Assembly (NCBI GenBank): GCA_964017045.1
Contig: OZ024796.1
Span: forward strand, 26,165,010-26,229,009
Length of the DNA: 64,000 nt
Direction: 5' to 3'
Source: Omphiscola glabra
Lineage: Eukaryota; Mollusca; Gastropoda; Lymnaeidae
The notes under the pieces were generated by a model. The model saw only the letters and a program-made list of their open reading frames with translations. It was not told the DNA's origin and searched no databases. Numbering within the stretch: position 1 is the first letter of the stretch; every line of letters begins with the position of its first letter. A program made the position numbers and the translations under genes. Positions 45,517-56,880 of the stretch are shown piece by piece.

Positions 45517-45835
45517 GACCGAAATGATCAAACTCAGCGCTTGTTCTAGACTCGTGTAAATGTGGTCCCGGCCCGCTGCCTGAGATGATCCGACTCTGAA
45601 CTTCTCTTAGAATCATTTTAATGTGGTCTAGGCCCACAGCCCGAAATGATCAGACGCAGCACTAGTTTCTTGAATTGTGTTAATGTGGTACCGGTCCGCA
45701 GCCTGAGATGATCCGACTCTGAACTTCTCTTAGAATCATTTTAATGTGGTCTAGGCCCACAGCCGGAAATGATCAGACGCAGCACTAGTTTCTTGACTTG
45801 TGTTAATGTAGCCCAGCCCGCAGCACGACATTAGA
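45517..45835. repeat. 61-bp repeat arranged as 123-bp dimers
   Basis: Five monomers of about 61 bp. TGAGATGATCCGACTCTGAA-type and GAAATGATCAGACGCAGCAC-type monomers alternate, so the true period is 123 bp (TGAGATGATC at 45581 and 45704). Confidence 0.88.
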
Positions 45836-47139
45836 TCTCAAAATGTATAAAGAGTAATGTATGTTTACACCAGACGCCGTAGATGAGCTATAGATGTTGA
45901 GTGTTTTTTCTCTCCCCCCCCCATACACACACGCACGCGTATCGAATTTCACGTGCTTGTTTCCTTAAGTTTTCTATCGATTTATAAATTATGCAGCAAA
46001 ACTGTTCCTTGGTGTTGGTTACTTTGTAAAATGGCAGAGTTGTTTCTCCAAGAAAGTTGGTTATGATGGTAATATTCCCTTATGAATGCAATAAATACAA
46101 TCTAGTAACAACCGTATCTCTTTCCAGCCTTCTTATTTTTCAACACCCCCTCTAACAAACTTTTTTTTTTACATTTTAGATAACATAATTTTTAAAAATA
46201 AAAAAAACAAGAAAAAGAAAACAGCTTCCTAAATAAAATATGAAAATCTCTTCCTCCTTACAACCAAACTTGCCCATTTCTCACCTCCAATCACTACGAA
46301 AAACATATTGGCCTCCTACAACCACTTTAAATCCTGTACTCACTATTTGCTCATTTCAAGAGGACATCTAATGTGAACCAATCGCCTCTCTCAATTAGAA
46401 AAAGAATCCCGAAAAACAAAAACAAAAAGTAACTTGGACATGTTTGATAGCAAAACAAAGCGGAGACATGCAAATTCAGAACAGGCATCTTAATCAATTG
46501 TTGTTAGAAAAACATTAAATCACGACTTCGTAAACACGTGTGTGTTTCCCCTCCTCCCCCTCTCTCTCTCAGAGGTCCCACCATCTCTTATTCAGAGACA
46601 CCGTTTTTATTTTCTCTTCTCTATTTACTTTAAAAAGAAAAACAAAACTGAAGTGTTTTGAAAAATGGCCTGCAAAACCCTCCTCCTTCCCCCAGCATCC
46701 CGATTCCGCTCCACCAATCAACTCTCCATTGTCTTGTAACCTGACCATGGCCGGCACCACAAAAATATCCTTGGGCGGCACCAGCAGCCCCTGTCGCTAT
46801 CGGCAGCACCACTGCCGTAAAACAACATTAAAAACCTGGCATAGATGAATGCGCGTATGACAAATAGGGAAAAATTAAACTATCGTTTTTCATCTTCTCA
46901 GATATCTCATGGCGGCATTTCAAACCTCGCCCGTGACAGGAGAGGGAAATAAAAAACCACTTCTCTCCCCTCCGCTTCCGTCGTGGCGGATCTGCGAACC
47001 CTGGGCTAACCCCCCAACGATAAAACAGTGGCACTAATAAAGTTGACAATTGCACGACCAAATCGCCGCCCGACACGACACATCTTCACTGTGCTAATGG
47101 CAGATATAATTATGGTTCGATGATGAAAGACGAGTGGCC
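45836..47139. other. Unique sequence, no gene recognised
   Basis: Frames over 46540-47076 overlap on both strands and have no recognisable domain. GC-balanced from 46660 to 47060. Confidence 0.45.
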
Positions 47140-47710
47140 GGTCTACGGGTCAGCATCTATGTGCCTATATCCCTATAGAGATGGGTGCTGCAAAATGTTG
47201 GGCGTTTCAATAGGTTTGGATGCACTTAGACGCTGCAATACGGTTGGGTGCTGCAAAATGTTTGGGTGCGGCTATGAGGTTGGGTGCTGCTATAGGGTTT
47301 GGTGTTATACTAGATTTAGGTGCTGAAATAGGGTTGAGTGCTGCAATAGGATTGTGTGGTGCAGTAGGATTGGGTGCTACAGTAGGGTTAGGTGCTGTAC
47401 TACGGTTAGATTCTGCAATACGGTTGGGTGCTGCAAAAGGATTTGGGTGCTGCTATAAGGTTGGGTGCTGCTATAGGGCTTGGTGTTATACTAGATTTAG
47501 GTGCTGAAATAGGGTTGAGTCCTGCAATGGGATTGGGTGCAGCAATAGGATTGGGTGCTGCAGTAGGGTTGGGTGCTGTACTACGGTTAGATGCTGCAAT
47601 ATGGCTAGGTGCTGAAATAGGGTTTGGTGCTGCTACATAGATTGGTGTTATACTAGGTTTAGGTGCTAAAATAAGGTTGGGTGCTGCAGTGTTGAACTAG
47701 GGTTAGATGC
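47140..47710. repeat. 18-bp GGTTGGGTGCTGCAATAG array with blocks of about 181 bp
   Basis: About 30 degenerate monomers of GGTTGGGTGCTGCAATAG. Distinctive variants recur as blocks: GGTGTTATACTAGATTTAGG at 47301 and 47482 (181 bp apart), and a diverged copy at 47643 (161 bp further). Confidence 0.9.
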
Positions 47711-48342
47711 TATGTTGAAATAGTAGATACGTTTCGTCATTGAGTTGAGGTTAGTGTTAGGATGAACAATATCGCTAGTGTATGTGCAGAGTTTCGTCAA
47801 ACGAGACAGAACCTGGCAGATTTTCTTTTCTCCTTTTTTAAAAAAAAAAGTTAAAGAATAGGTGCGCCAAAACAGATTTTCAAACAGATTGTAGGTGCGT
47901 GCTGGGCTTTGAGAAGCTGGTTTAGAAAGATTAGTGCATAGCTGAATAAGACATGTTTTCTCGCAAAAAAAAAAAAAAATTAAAAACCCTCACAAAAACT
48001 GTTGAAGTGTAAAGGTTATTCCAAGGGTAAATAGCACACCAAACTTGACTTTTCGGCCTCCACCAAAGCAAGAAATTAGAGACTGTTAAACTCTTCCTTA
48101 ATCACGACTCCCCCCCCACCCCCCTTTCAAAGAAATAAACAACGCCAGACTATTTAAATACTGGTCGTGATTAGAGAAATCTGGCTAGACAGGTAAGAGC
48201 ACTGGACCTATTGGATTTGAGCCAGATATCAAGCTGTCCGTCAGTTCAGTTAATGCAGAGATTTGAGCAGGGACAAGCCACCCGAATTTGAGGAGTCGAA
48301 CAGATAGTACGAAGTAGGAGTTCTACAAAATGTGTAGAAGTC

Positions 48343-48625
48343 TTTTTTTTTTTTTTTAAATGTGTTCGAATCCGTTTTTATTGATACAAACAACTCCACT
48401 TTGGTGAATTAAGATTCTTAGAATAAGGAATCGTTACTGCCAAGGGACGTTCAACCTCTACGGGGGTGGTATCGCCTATCGGGTTCTTTTGGAATCGAGT
48501 ACATAATATCCTCAGCGGCGTTTCGCCTTCTGTCGGCAGATGTTGTCTTGACTTCACGCCGTACACACCTATGAAGATTTTGAACAGCTTCATTAGCCAA
48601 AGTTCCAAAACGCTCGTGTGATGAC
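48343..48625 (-). pseudogene. 5'-truncated, poly(A)-tailed retrocopy
   Basis: On the minus strand an open stretch of 54 codons (48615-48451) reads ERFGTLANEAVQNLHRCVRR and then EVKTTSADRRRNAAEDIMYS, ending RRYHPRRG and TGA. It has coding-like composition and balanced codon use. The stop is followed by a short 3' UTR, an AATAAA signal (48377-48382) and, 19 nt later, a genomic run of 15 A (48343-48357). A polyadenylation signal followed by a templated A-tail marks a reverse-transcribed mRNA or retroelement transcript. The 5' end is cut off in a run of G. I do not recognise the protein; a zinc-finger, transposase or ordinary host mRNA source are all possible. Confidence 0.55.
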
Positions 48626-49195
48626 CCCCCCCCCCCCCATTTTCCTCCAACCCCCTTTTCTTTTACCGCGAGGTGAGAGATACGGAAAAACTATATCCCC
48701 CTAGATTGTTTACCCCTGGGATGCAATTAAGGCAAGCAAGAATCGACATTAAAATGTGCTAGAGCGGCTCCATTTTGGAGGTGTTTGTTTTGTTTGAAGC
48801 CGAGTTGACAGACACCCAGGTCTGGAGTGATCAGCAGATTTTTCTAATCATTTACACCGAGATGTGAGGCACAGGGAAAACATAGAGCCAAATACACGAG
48901 TAAATAAATATCCATGTAAAAAAATCCAGTGATTGTGAAGCTAAACGTGTTTTTTTAATAGATTGAGCACGCTATATATCTAAACAAGTGGAGTTTTCTA
49001 GGTCAGGAGGTACAGGATGATTTTAGATTGATTCTAGTAAGACAATTAAAAAACCACACAAAAAATTAGAATTACAGCTCATGCCTGGAAAGTGGGATAT
49101 GTGTGTATGTTGTTTTTTTTACAACTCTTCCTAGAGGAATATATTTCTGCCTGAGGATAAATTAGACTAGTGACTGATTCACATCTTAAAGATCA

Positions 49196-49283
49196 GTTCA
49201 CACGATCAAATTTCGTTAAACCATCGTCAGATTATTTTTGAACGTTCAAAAAGAAATTTGAACAAAATTTGATCGCGTTGAAC
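49196..49283. mobile_element. Short foldback element
   Basis: GTTCACACGATCAAATTTCG at the left is the inverse of the right end, whose reverse strand starts GTTCAACGCGATCAAATTTT. This gives an 88-bp sequence that can fold almost end to end. Consistent with a tiny MITE or the paired ends of a deleted transposon. Confidence 0.5.
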
Positions 49284-51029
49284 ATGGCAAAAAAATTTTT
49301 AAAAATAAATGAATAAACCAATAAACCTTGATGAGTCACCTTTTCTAAAACGACTACTTTGTGTGTATCAAGACTCGAATACACGTAAAGTGAACAATAA
49401 ATATTTTACACGATTTGGATAAAAGCATCGATGAGAACGAAAATAAGACACTGGCAACGGAAGAGCAAGTTCTTGGAAGGTTTAATAATTTTGTAAAAAG
49501 TAGTACATATCACATAACGTAACGCAAAAATGGCCCGGGGGTGGTGGTAAAGAATTAAGAAAATTGGAAACATGGAGAAAACAATTGAGAGATAGAGAGA
49601 AAGAGAGGCGTGGAGGAAGAAGAAGAAGATATATAAAGAAAGAATAAAAGAAACAATAGAAAAGAAATGAAAGGAGAATAAGTTTGATAATCATTCCAGT
49701 CTGATGTGTTCAACCAACGTTTCCAGCTCAACACAATTCACACTCCCCCCCCTCCCCCAACCAGCCATTTGACCACTCGGGACGCCAATGTTTTGTGTGG
49801 TCAGTCAACAAACAAGCTAACCTCAACTTACAAAATACCCCCCCACACACACACACATCCGCGCGATATTGCTGGAGGTGGCACCAAATTTCATTATAAA
49901 ACTGACCACGATACTGGACTAAATAATAACACCAAGAAATGGAAATAAAATTTAGATGTTTAAGCCCAGGGAGTATTAAAAAGGGAGAGAGAGAGAGGGG
50001 GGGGGGAGATGGCGAAGGCTGACCAGACCCTGCTGGCTTAGAGCGCATTATGAAAAGTCTGAAAAGTCATGTTTAATTCTGGGTTTGGACAGAACCTAGG
50101 GGCAGTACTGGACCTTTGGAGAAGTGTGGAGGGAAGGGAAGAAGGGGGTTAGATTTAATATTTCAGTGTCAGGAATGAAAACATGGTCAAACTCTGAAAA
50201 AGGGGGGGGGGGGGGGGGCGGGGCGAAACGAGGGAGTCGGGGTAGTGGAGCTTGTTTTTAGAGGCGGTGGCTGTTGTAAAAAAAAAATGCCGGGGTGGTG
50301 GTCCATGAGAGGAATTAGTAAGCACTTAGCTTGACAAAAATGAGTGAGTGTTTAAGGGTTGGGGTTGGGGTGGGGGTGTGTCTGAGATCGATAGAGTTGA
50401 AATACAGACTGGAATGGCCAGTTAATCAAATTTGATTCTATAGTTCGGCCATGGACAGTAGACTAGGAGCACATATTCCGGCTTATACTTGTAGGACTAG
50501 ATTAGACGTCATAGGGCACTGTGAAAGGAGGCTTTTAGCAGGTCCGATTAAAGCCTATAACTTTAGCAGAGGAGTAGACCTTCATATATTTGATGTAAAT
50601 AAACAATCGTTTTAAAAAGTACCATACAGTTATTGTAATTTTGAAAATAAACAGGACTTTTTAAATTTTTTTAAAATGGTTTATTTTAAAAAAATTCAGT
50701 GAAACAAATGCAGAGGAAAGAGACACAACTTCTAATGTGATATAATTAGGCACAATTTTAATAATTAAACAACCCTTGAAAACATAGTTTTTCGTATACA
50801 TCCTTTATAGGCATTTTTGTTTGCATTTACATGATTGTACGTGATTTATTATTAATATGATTGTGTCGACTTATTTTTGGTATGGGAATGGTTATTATCA
50901 AACCTGGTGCGTGTAAAAGCCTAATAGACTAAATATATATTTAAAAAAAAAGAAACGTCAAAAATACAAAGCACATAGCAGCAGCTACACAATTTAATAA
51001 AACATATTTCATTCTTCTCCCCCTTGATA
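49284..51029. other. Gene-free with G-runs
   Basis: GA-rich patch at 49580-49640, CA tract near 49845, G16 at 50203-50218; no supported gene. Confidence 0.5.
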
Positions 51030-51213
51030 AACAGGCAAAACTGATTTTGGAGGATGTGGGGTGGGGCTGAAAATTTGAAAGAATGTGTAGTCTTCGGCAA
51101 CGAGGCTACGCGCCATATCTCAGCTCGATAGGATGACGGGAAGCTGGTCCATTAGCATTCCGACGGTTTTGCCAGAAACACACGAACAAAAGCAAAGTTA
51201 ATATAAAGGATTT
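51030..51213 (+). mobile_element. Dispersed repeat family, copy 2
   Basis: About 184 bp sharing AAACAGG..AAACTGATTTT, GAAAATTTGA, CAGCTCGATAGGATGACGGG, GTTTTGCC and AAAGTTAATATA with the 63-kb copy, and the inverse of the 17.9-kb copy. The three copies end at about the same places, so this is a defined interspersed unit. Confidence 0.65.
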
Positions 51214-52964
51214 TAACAAGTAACTATACAACGCTGCAAGCTGTCACTCATTTTCTTAATTGATCTAGTGACAATTAATGTTCACAGACCAAAGATCGGC
51301 GTCAGTTTTCCTAGAGTGGTAACAGCAAAGATGTCATCGCCAAACTTGGCGCTGTGAGTGAGGATCGTTCCTAATAACGAAAATCTTTAGAATGGTCCCA
51401 CCGACTAACATATCAAGAAGGCTGGAGTCGAGATGGACTCACTGAACTAAGGGATCGATGGGGTATATAAAAAAAGGAATGATAACCCTTTTGAAAGGAA
51501 AACATAAATGTATGATAAAGAAAAACGTGCAGATAGTTTGTACAAATTCTAGGAGACACTCTACAATCGCCTTATTAGCGTGTCACTCGCCACATCTCTT
51601 ACAGAAAGGACTCCCCAGACCAGGAAAAAAAAAAACGACTCCGCATACATGATTAATTACTTTAGTTCAATGATGAAGTGGCTTCCAAATATGTGGACAA
51701 TTATTATTTTTTTTTTAAACAATGGTGCATAAATCATTTTTAAAAAAACCTGTTCGATTTCATCTAAACTAGGATTGGGACATCACGGTGTATATGATTC
51801 AACAAATGTATATAATGTATTAATTTTTTAACAAAAATTTGGTACTTATGGAAAAATGTTTCTATTTGATTAAAAATAACAAAATGTCAAGAATAGTAAA
51901 GAGCATTATTCAAAATTTTCATCGATAAACTTTTATTTAAAAAAAAACAAACACTGAGCTGCCCTATCTGATAGATATGTTTACGGCGCCTCTAAGCCCA
52001 GAGAATGAGATAGCCCATGTCTCACACTACACAATATCAACAACACGCATGTAGACATTATTATAACGTCATTTGAAACGTCGAGCGAAAACAACACAAT
52101 TTACATAACTCATTATAACGGCCTTCTTTTCACCCCCCACCCTCAAACAAAAAAACCCCAACCTCTTACACACTCACAATTTCCGATTTCTGATAAGAAC
52201 TACGTCACAGGTGGAATTTTTTTTAATGCAACCCCCCCCCCCCCTTCCCCAAACCCTTTCCCAACCGAGATCATGCCATGTTGTTCTTTAGGTCCACCGC
52301 CATCGGAAACCTTCCACAAACCCAAACAACGCGTTTAGATAGCCGGTAATTAGCTATCGCATTGCCAATGTTAAATATCTATTTAGCACAAACATTAGCA
52401 CAAGGGGTCGACAAGGGTACACCTTTTTTTTAAAAAAAATACATATAACTGGAGCGTTTACGAATTTGAGATTTTTTAAGGGGGTAGAAGGTAGGGAAAT
52501 GGTATTTTTTTCCTAGCGGGCAGGAGATTCAATCAGGCGGCTTGTGAATCCAAACAGAAGAAACGAACCCACCTTTCTGGTGGTAGAATCCACAAATAAT
52601 TTGGTAGCCTTTCCTCAGTTGAAGTGCTTTGTTTGTTTACCACCGTCAGCCCGTGCCCTTGTTGGTCTTAGAACGCCCCAAAAAAAGCCACCCACCCACC
52701 ACCCCACCAACACATTCGACATTCGACCCTCTGTCTTTTAAGAGTCGAAATGCTACCAAAATATTTCCCCTCCATTTCGCGGCATATGTTTTAAAACCCG
52801 GGGTCTGGGTGCTGGAGTTGGCTTAACCTTTTTTCCTAAGACTTAAAAAAAAAACACCACCAAAAAAAAACAAAAAACACCAAGATCTCAAAATTCAGGA
52901 GCTGAGTGCTGATGCCAAACGCGGTTTAACAAAAAACAAAAAGAACCAAAAAAACATTAGGCTG
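51214..52964. other. Unique intergenic sequence
   Basis: C-run at 52231-52244 and A-rich patches (52835-52950). No supported gene. Confidence 0.5.
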
Positions 52965-53224
52965 ATGTGTAGTTGTGGGTCCGTGGCGTCATTTGCGTTA
53001 GGGAGAGGGTCAAATCCCTGTTAGGGAGAGGGTAAAACCCTGTTAGGGAGAGGGTCAAATCCCTGTTAGGGAGAGTGTCAAAACCCTGTTAGGGAGAGGG
53101 TCAAAACCGGGTTAGGGAGGAATTTAGGGTTCATGTTAGGGTGAGGGATAGATTTAGAACATTTTTTCATTTTTAAAAACTTTTTATTCGTCATGGTAAA
53201 AAACGCGGACCCATAACTACACAT
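52965..53224. mobile_element. MITE with GTTAGGGAGAGGG internal repeats
   Basis: 260-bp element with inverted ends ATGTGTAGTTGTGGGTCCGT and the inverse of ATGTGTAGTTATGGGTCCGC (one mismatch in 19). Between about 52994 and 53125 are five to six imperfect 23-24 bp units beginning GTTAGGGAGAGGGTCAAA. No target duplication is obvious and no frame is encoded. Confidence 0.65.
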
Positions 53225-54629
53225 TTACCAAACATTAGAAAAAACTTTTAAACAAAAAACAAAAAAAAAACTTCAAATGCCAAATGGTTTTAAAAATTTG
53301 TACCATGATTGTCGGTCAGAAGTGCTGAGTAAAATTCAACTTTTGGGTCAGAGGTGCTGAGTAGAAATCAATTTTTGTATCCTCCTTGTCGGTCAGAGGT
53401 GCGGAGCAAATGCGAAATTTTGTCCGTCCGGTGTCACGGTTAGAGTAATTTGAACGCGTCAAATTAATCTTTGGCACGACAACTTACAGAAACTTTTCAA
53501 ATTTTTACATTTTGAGAACTGATGTTTCAAAAACTGCACGGCACCACCGCCATGACACAACCTGTACAAGGGGGGGGGGGGGGGAGAGAGAGAATGACAC
53601 AGGTACCAATAATGTGACTGGACACAAAGGTCTGTGCTCATCCCCGGTTACATTTAAAATTCTTTTATAAATTCTATCGATATCACTTAAAAAATAAAGT
53701 ATGTAAAGATTCCTATTTTGAGAATCACTGCTGTTCAAAAGCTGACAAAACGGTCGAAGAGTTCCGCTGCTCAGCATGGCGACAGAATTTACAGTGGCAA
53801 AGAGAGAAGGGGGTCGCTGTGAGAAAGAAACGCTTTCTGTCTTAACACCTCAGCAGTAAGAAAGGAATTATTTTCAAATGTATTTAAAATGTAACATGCT
53901 ACTGCTTTGTAGCTTGATGCCCCTATTGTGGTAGGGGTTATTCTTGAGCATTTTCCCCTTGAACCCCCCCCCCCCCGTCCCGTGTCCAATGACTCCCATT
54001 TGAGAACCACTGCCTACTTTAAAAAAAAAAAAAAAACTCGACTGAACCACAACACCGATAATGCCCTGCTCAAGAAATTGGCAGATTGTCTCCCTTTGTA
54101 CGCACGGCTCACCGCTCCGAAGGCGGAGGTTATTACACAAATAGCATCAAACACGAAAAAAACATGCGCAAACTTCGTGCCCCACCTTTTCCATCCCTCT
54201 ATTTTATTAACTTAAAACTGCTTTTTATTCGTTCATGGTGCTTGGCGTTGATTTTCAAAGCAAAGTTTTACACGTGAGCCTTTTTCACGGTGCGGCGGAG
54301 GGCGCTTAAGTGCACATTATACCCCAATGAAACTTTAGCCCCCGCCCCCCGACCTTTTCCTCTTCCTCCAGAACACACTTTTTATTTTTTGCCTCTTCAA
54401 GCGGTTATTGAAAAGAATTTATGCAGTTATGAGTCTTTCGCCCTGTTCAACACTTGAGTTAACGCAAAGACCGGCGCACGCAGCTGACCCGCGACGTCCA
54501 TAATCACTGGAATACGTTTTTATTACTAGGCGGAATTACGTCTCTATCATGTAATGTACGAGCATGTTCTTAATGAGCTAGCGGATAACATCACACAAGC
54601 AAGTCTTATTTCATCTTTATTTTTGTATG
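53225..54629. other. Unique plus hAT relic
   Basis: Contains GGTCAGAGGTGCTGAGT-type short repeats at 53315-53405 (three diverged copies), a G-run at 53571-53583 and the hAT-like end. No gene. Confidence 0.45.
53940..54010. mobile_element. hAT-like terminus with internal C-run
   Basis: The reverse strand begins GCAGTGGTTCTCAAATGGGA and continues into a C/G run (53967-53977). A second weak end, TTTTGAGAATCACTG, occurs near 53717 in the same orientation. Relic. Confidence 0.4.
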
Positions 54630-54757
54630 CAAGGGCAACGCCACACCAATGCAAGGGCAACACCACACCAATGCAAGGACAAAACCACACCAATGCAAGG
54701 GCAACACCACACCAACGCAAGGGCAACACCACACCAATGCATGGGCAACACCACATT
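54630..54757. repeat. 22-bp repeat, AATGCAAGGGCAACACCACA
   Basis: Six copies (AATGCAAGGGCAACACCACA plus CC) with single-base variants. Confidence 0.93.
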
Positions 54758-56103
54758 AGCACTAGTGCATGCCATATCATTTTTATTAGCATAAAACGGT
54801 GTACACGCATCTAGAGGTGACCTTCTATATGGTTCAATAAGGGATAGATGACTAAATTAATTAAATTTTATATAGGCAGATTTACTGTAACTGGCATCAC
54901 CTATTTAATTTAGTACTTAAACTTAACTAGCTAAGAGGCACACAAGCTCCAAGAAATTAATTATATATAGCTATATATGACGCCATATTACCGAGATAAT
55001 AATGGTAAGGATTTAGCGATACTTTCTACCTGCTATTGTAAAAACTAATCAGAAATCCTTGTTTTAAATAGATATATCTATGAAATGATGTTACCGTTTC
55101 TAGCATTGTTAAGTTTTGACAAATATTTATCTGCCATATAATATAGGTCTACCCTACCCTTTTTCGCGTTCCTGAACTAGAATTGTCTGTTCTCTAAAAA
55201 TTAAAGAAAAACATCTCAAATTTACAACAAAAAAAAATCTATATACAATTTTAAATATTTTATAAATTAACGGAATTGGATATACTGGAATCATTAAAAA
55301 TGTAAGCAATTTTTGCATTGTTTCTCTTCTATGTTATAGGAAAATCGTAAAACAAATAATTCTTTTACCTAAACAAGAATCTCTTAACCCATTTTCACGA
55401 CTCTAACAGCCTTGAGTGTGTGTTTTTTGTTTTTAAAGAAATATTATTGATATAAAAATTCATACCAACTTTTCTATGAACTTTACTTTACGCACAGTGG
55501 GAAAAAAATATTTTCATATTCTGAAAGGCAAAATTAAATCACCTTTGCTTTTATCAAATTTATAAATTAATATAAAACTTAACGATTTAAACTATTTTCA
55601 AAATTTGTTACATTTTGTTTTTAATAATAATTTTTAGGAATTTTTTTTCTATGTAATTCAGAGACCTAAAAAAAAGTTGGATTGGTTTATATTATTTAAA
55701 GAAAGTAACTCTCAAAATCCAATGATGAGAGAAAGGTAAATACCTAGACATAGATTTTTTTAAATCAACGAATGTCAAATTACCCATTGCCTAATTAATA
55801 TAAGGGCGATGAAATCTATCATATTTTCTGTTTTAGGATACAATACACCAAAACTCGATTCATTTACATATGTAAACATTGTATTTTTATATGTTGTGAC
55901 TTCTCAAGAACAGGTGGAAAGTAACACAGTATGCATTCCATTATTGCCCCGGTAACATCGGGTCATAAAGTCTAGTATTAAATATTTAAATTACAACTTT
56001 TATAGTGGAAGTGACTTATACAAATAATGGTCACATTCATTCATACATACTTTCCATATTTAGACTACCTGTCCTAAATCAAGGATTATCCTAAGTTTAA
56101 TAG
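54758..56103. other. AT-rich gene-free stretch
   Basis: Very AT-rich, few repeats, no coding signal. Confidence 0.6.
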
Positions 56104-56186
56104 AGGTATATCCTCAACAAGCATTGGTTATAGGAAATAGTCATGTAAGCATTGGCTACAGGAAATAGCCATGTAAGCATTCAGTA
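56104..56186. repeat. 28-bp repeat, under three copies
   Basis: Unit AGCATTGGCTACAGGAAATA followed by GTCATGTA. Confidence 0.85.
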
Positions 56187-56767
56187 CAAAATGTTAATAT
56201 TTAAGAGATATTTTTATTGTTTTTGTTTTTTCCACTTTCTCTAAATCTCCACAGTTCCGACCCCCATAACTTATATCCTCCATTTCAACTCCACCACTCT
56301 CCTTTTCAGCCAATGCATCTCCTCTCTCACACCAACACACACAAACACAAATGCTTACATTCTTGTTCAAGAATTCCCTGCCTTCTGGCACGCCCCCCCC
56401 CCACTATAAATGCCATTGTGGCGATGAGAAAAATTAGAAACATCTTTCTCCATTGTAATGTAACTCCCCAGTTACCAGAGTAATTTGTACGTTAGCACAG
56501 CCTCCCGCACCCCTCCCACCACCCCCCGGATCTCTAACCTCCTGCTGACTTGGCACTAGACACGGTCATGCACAAATCCCGTTCACGACCTATTAAATTT
56601 AACAATAACTTTCGCTGTTGAAAAAGAACCCAATGAGATTGGAACAAGAGACCGGAAGCCGTTAAAAGTGTGTCTTGACAAAAGGAAAAGCTTTTCGAGT
56701 ATGTAGTCATGTTTTCGGCAGTCCAGGGTGTGTGTGAGAGTATGAAAAAAAAAAAACTAAGACTTTA

Positions 56768-56880
56768 AGGTCTATTCAACTCTTACGATGTTTGGGTCTA
56801 TTTAACTCATACGATGTTTGGGTCTATTCAGTTTAACGATGTTCGAGTCTATTTAACTCTGCGACTTTTGAATCTGTTTA
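56768..56880. repeat. About 28-bp repeat, four copies
   Basis: Unit GGTCTATTCAACTCTTACGA followed by TGTTTG, degenerating to the right. Confidence 0.8.

Noticed and set aside
46540..47076. Overlapping frames of 82-102 codons on both strands
   Set aside because: Mutually overlapping, no domains, no splice context; treated as non-coding.
48361..48371. GTTCGAATCC as a plus-strand tRNA B box
   Set aside because: Lies within the retrocopy 3' UTR and next to the A-tail; no A box at proper spacing and no cloverleaf.
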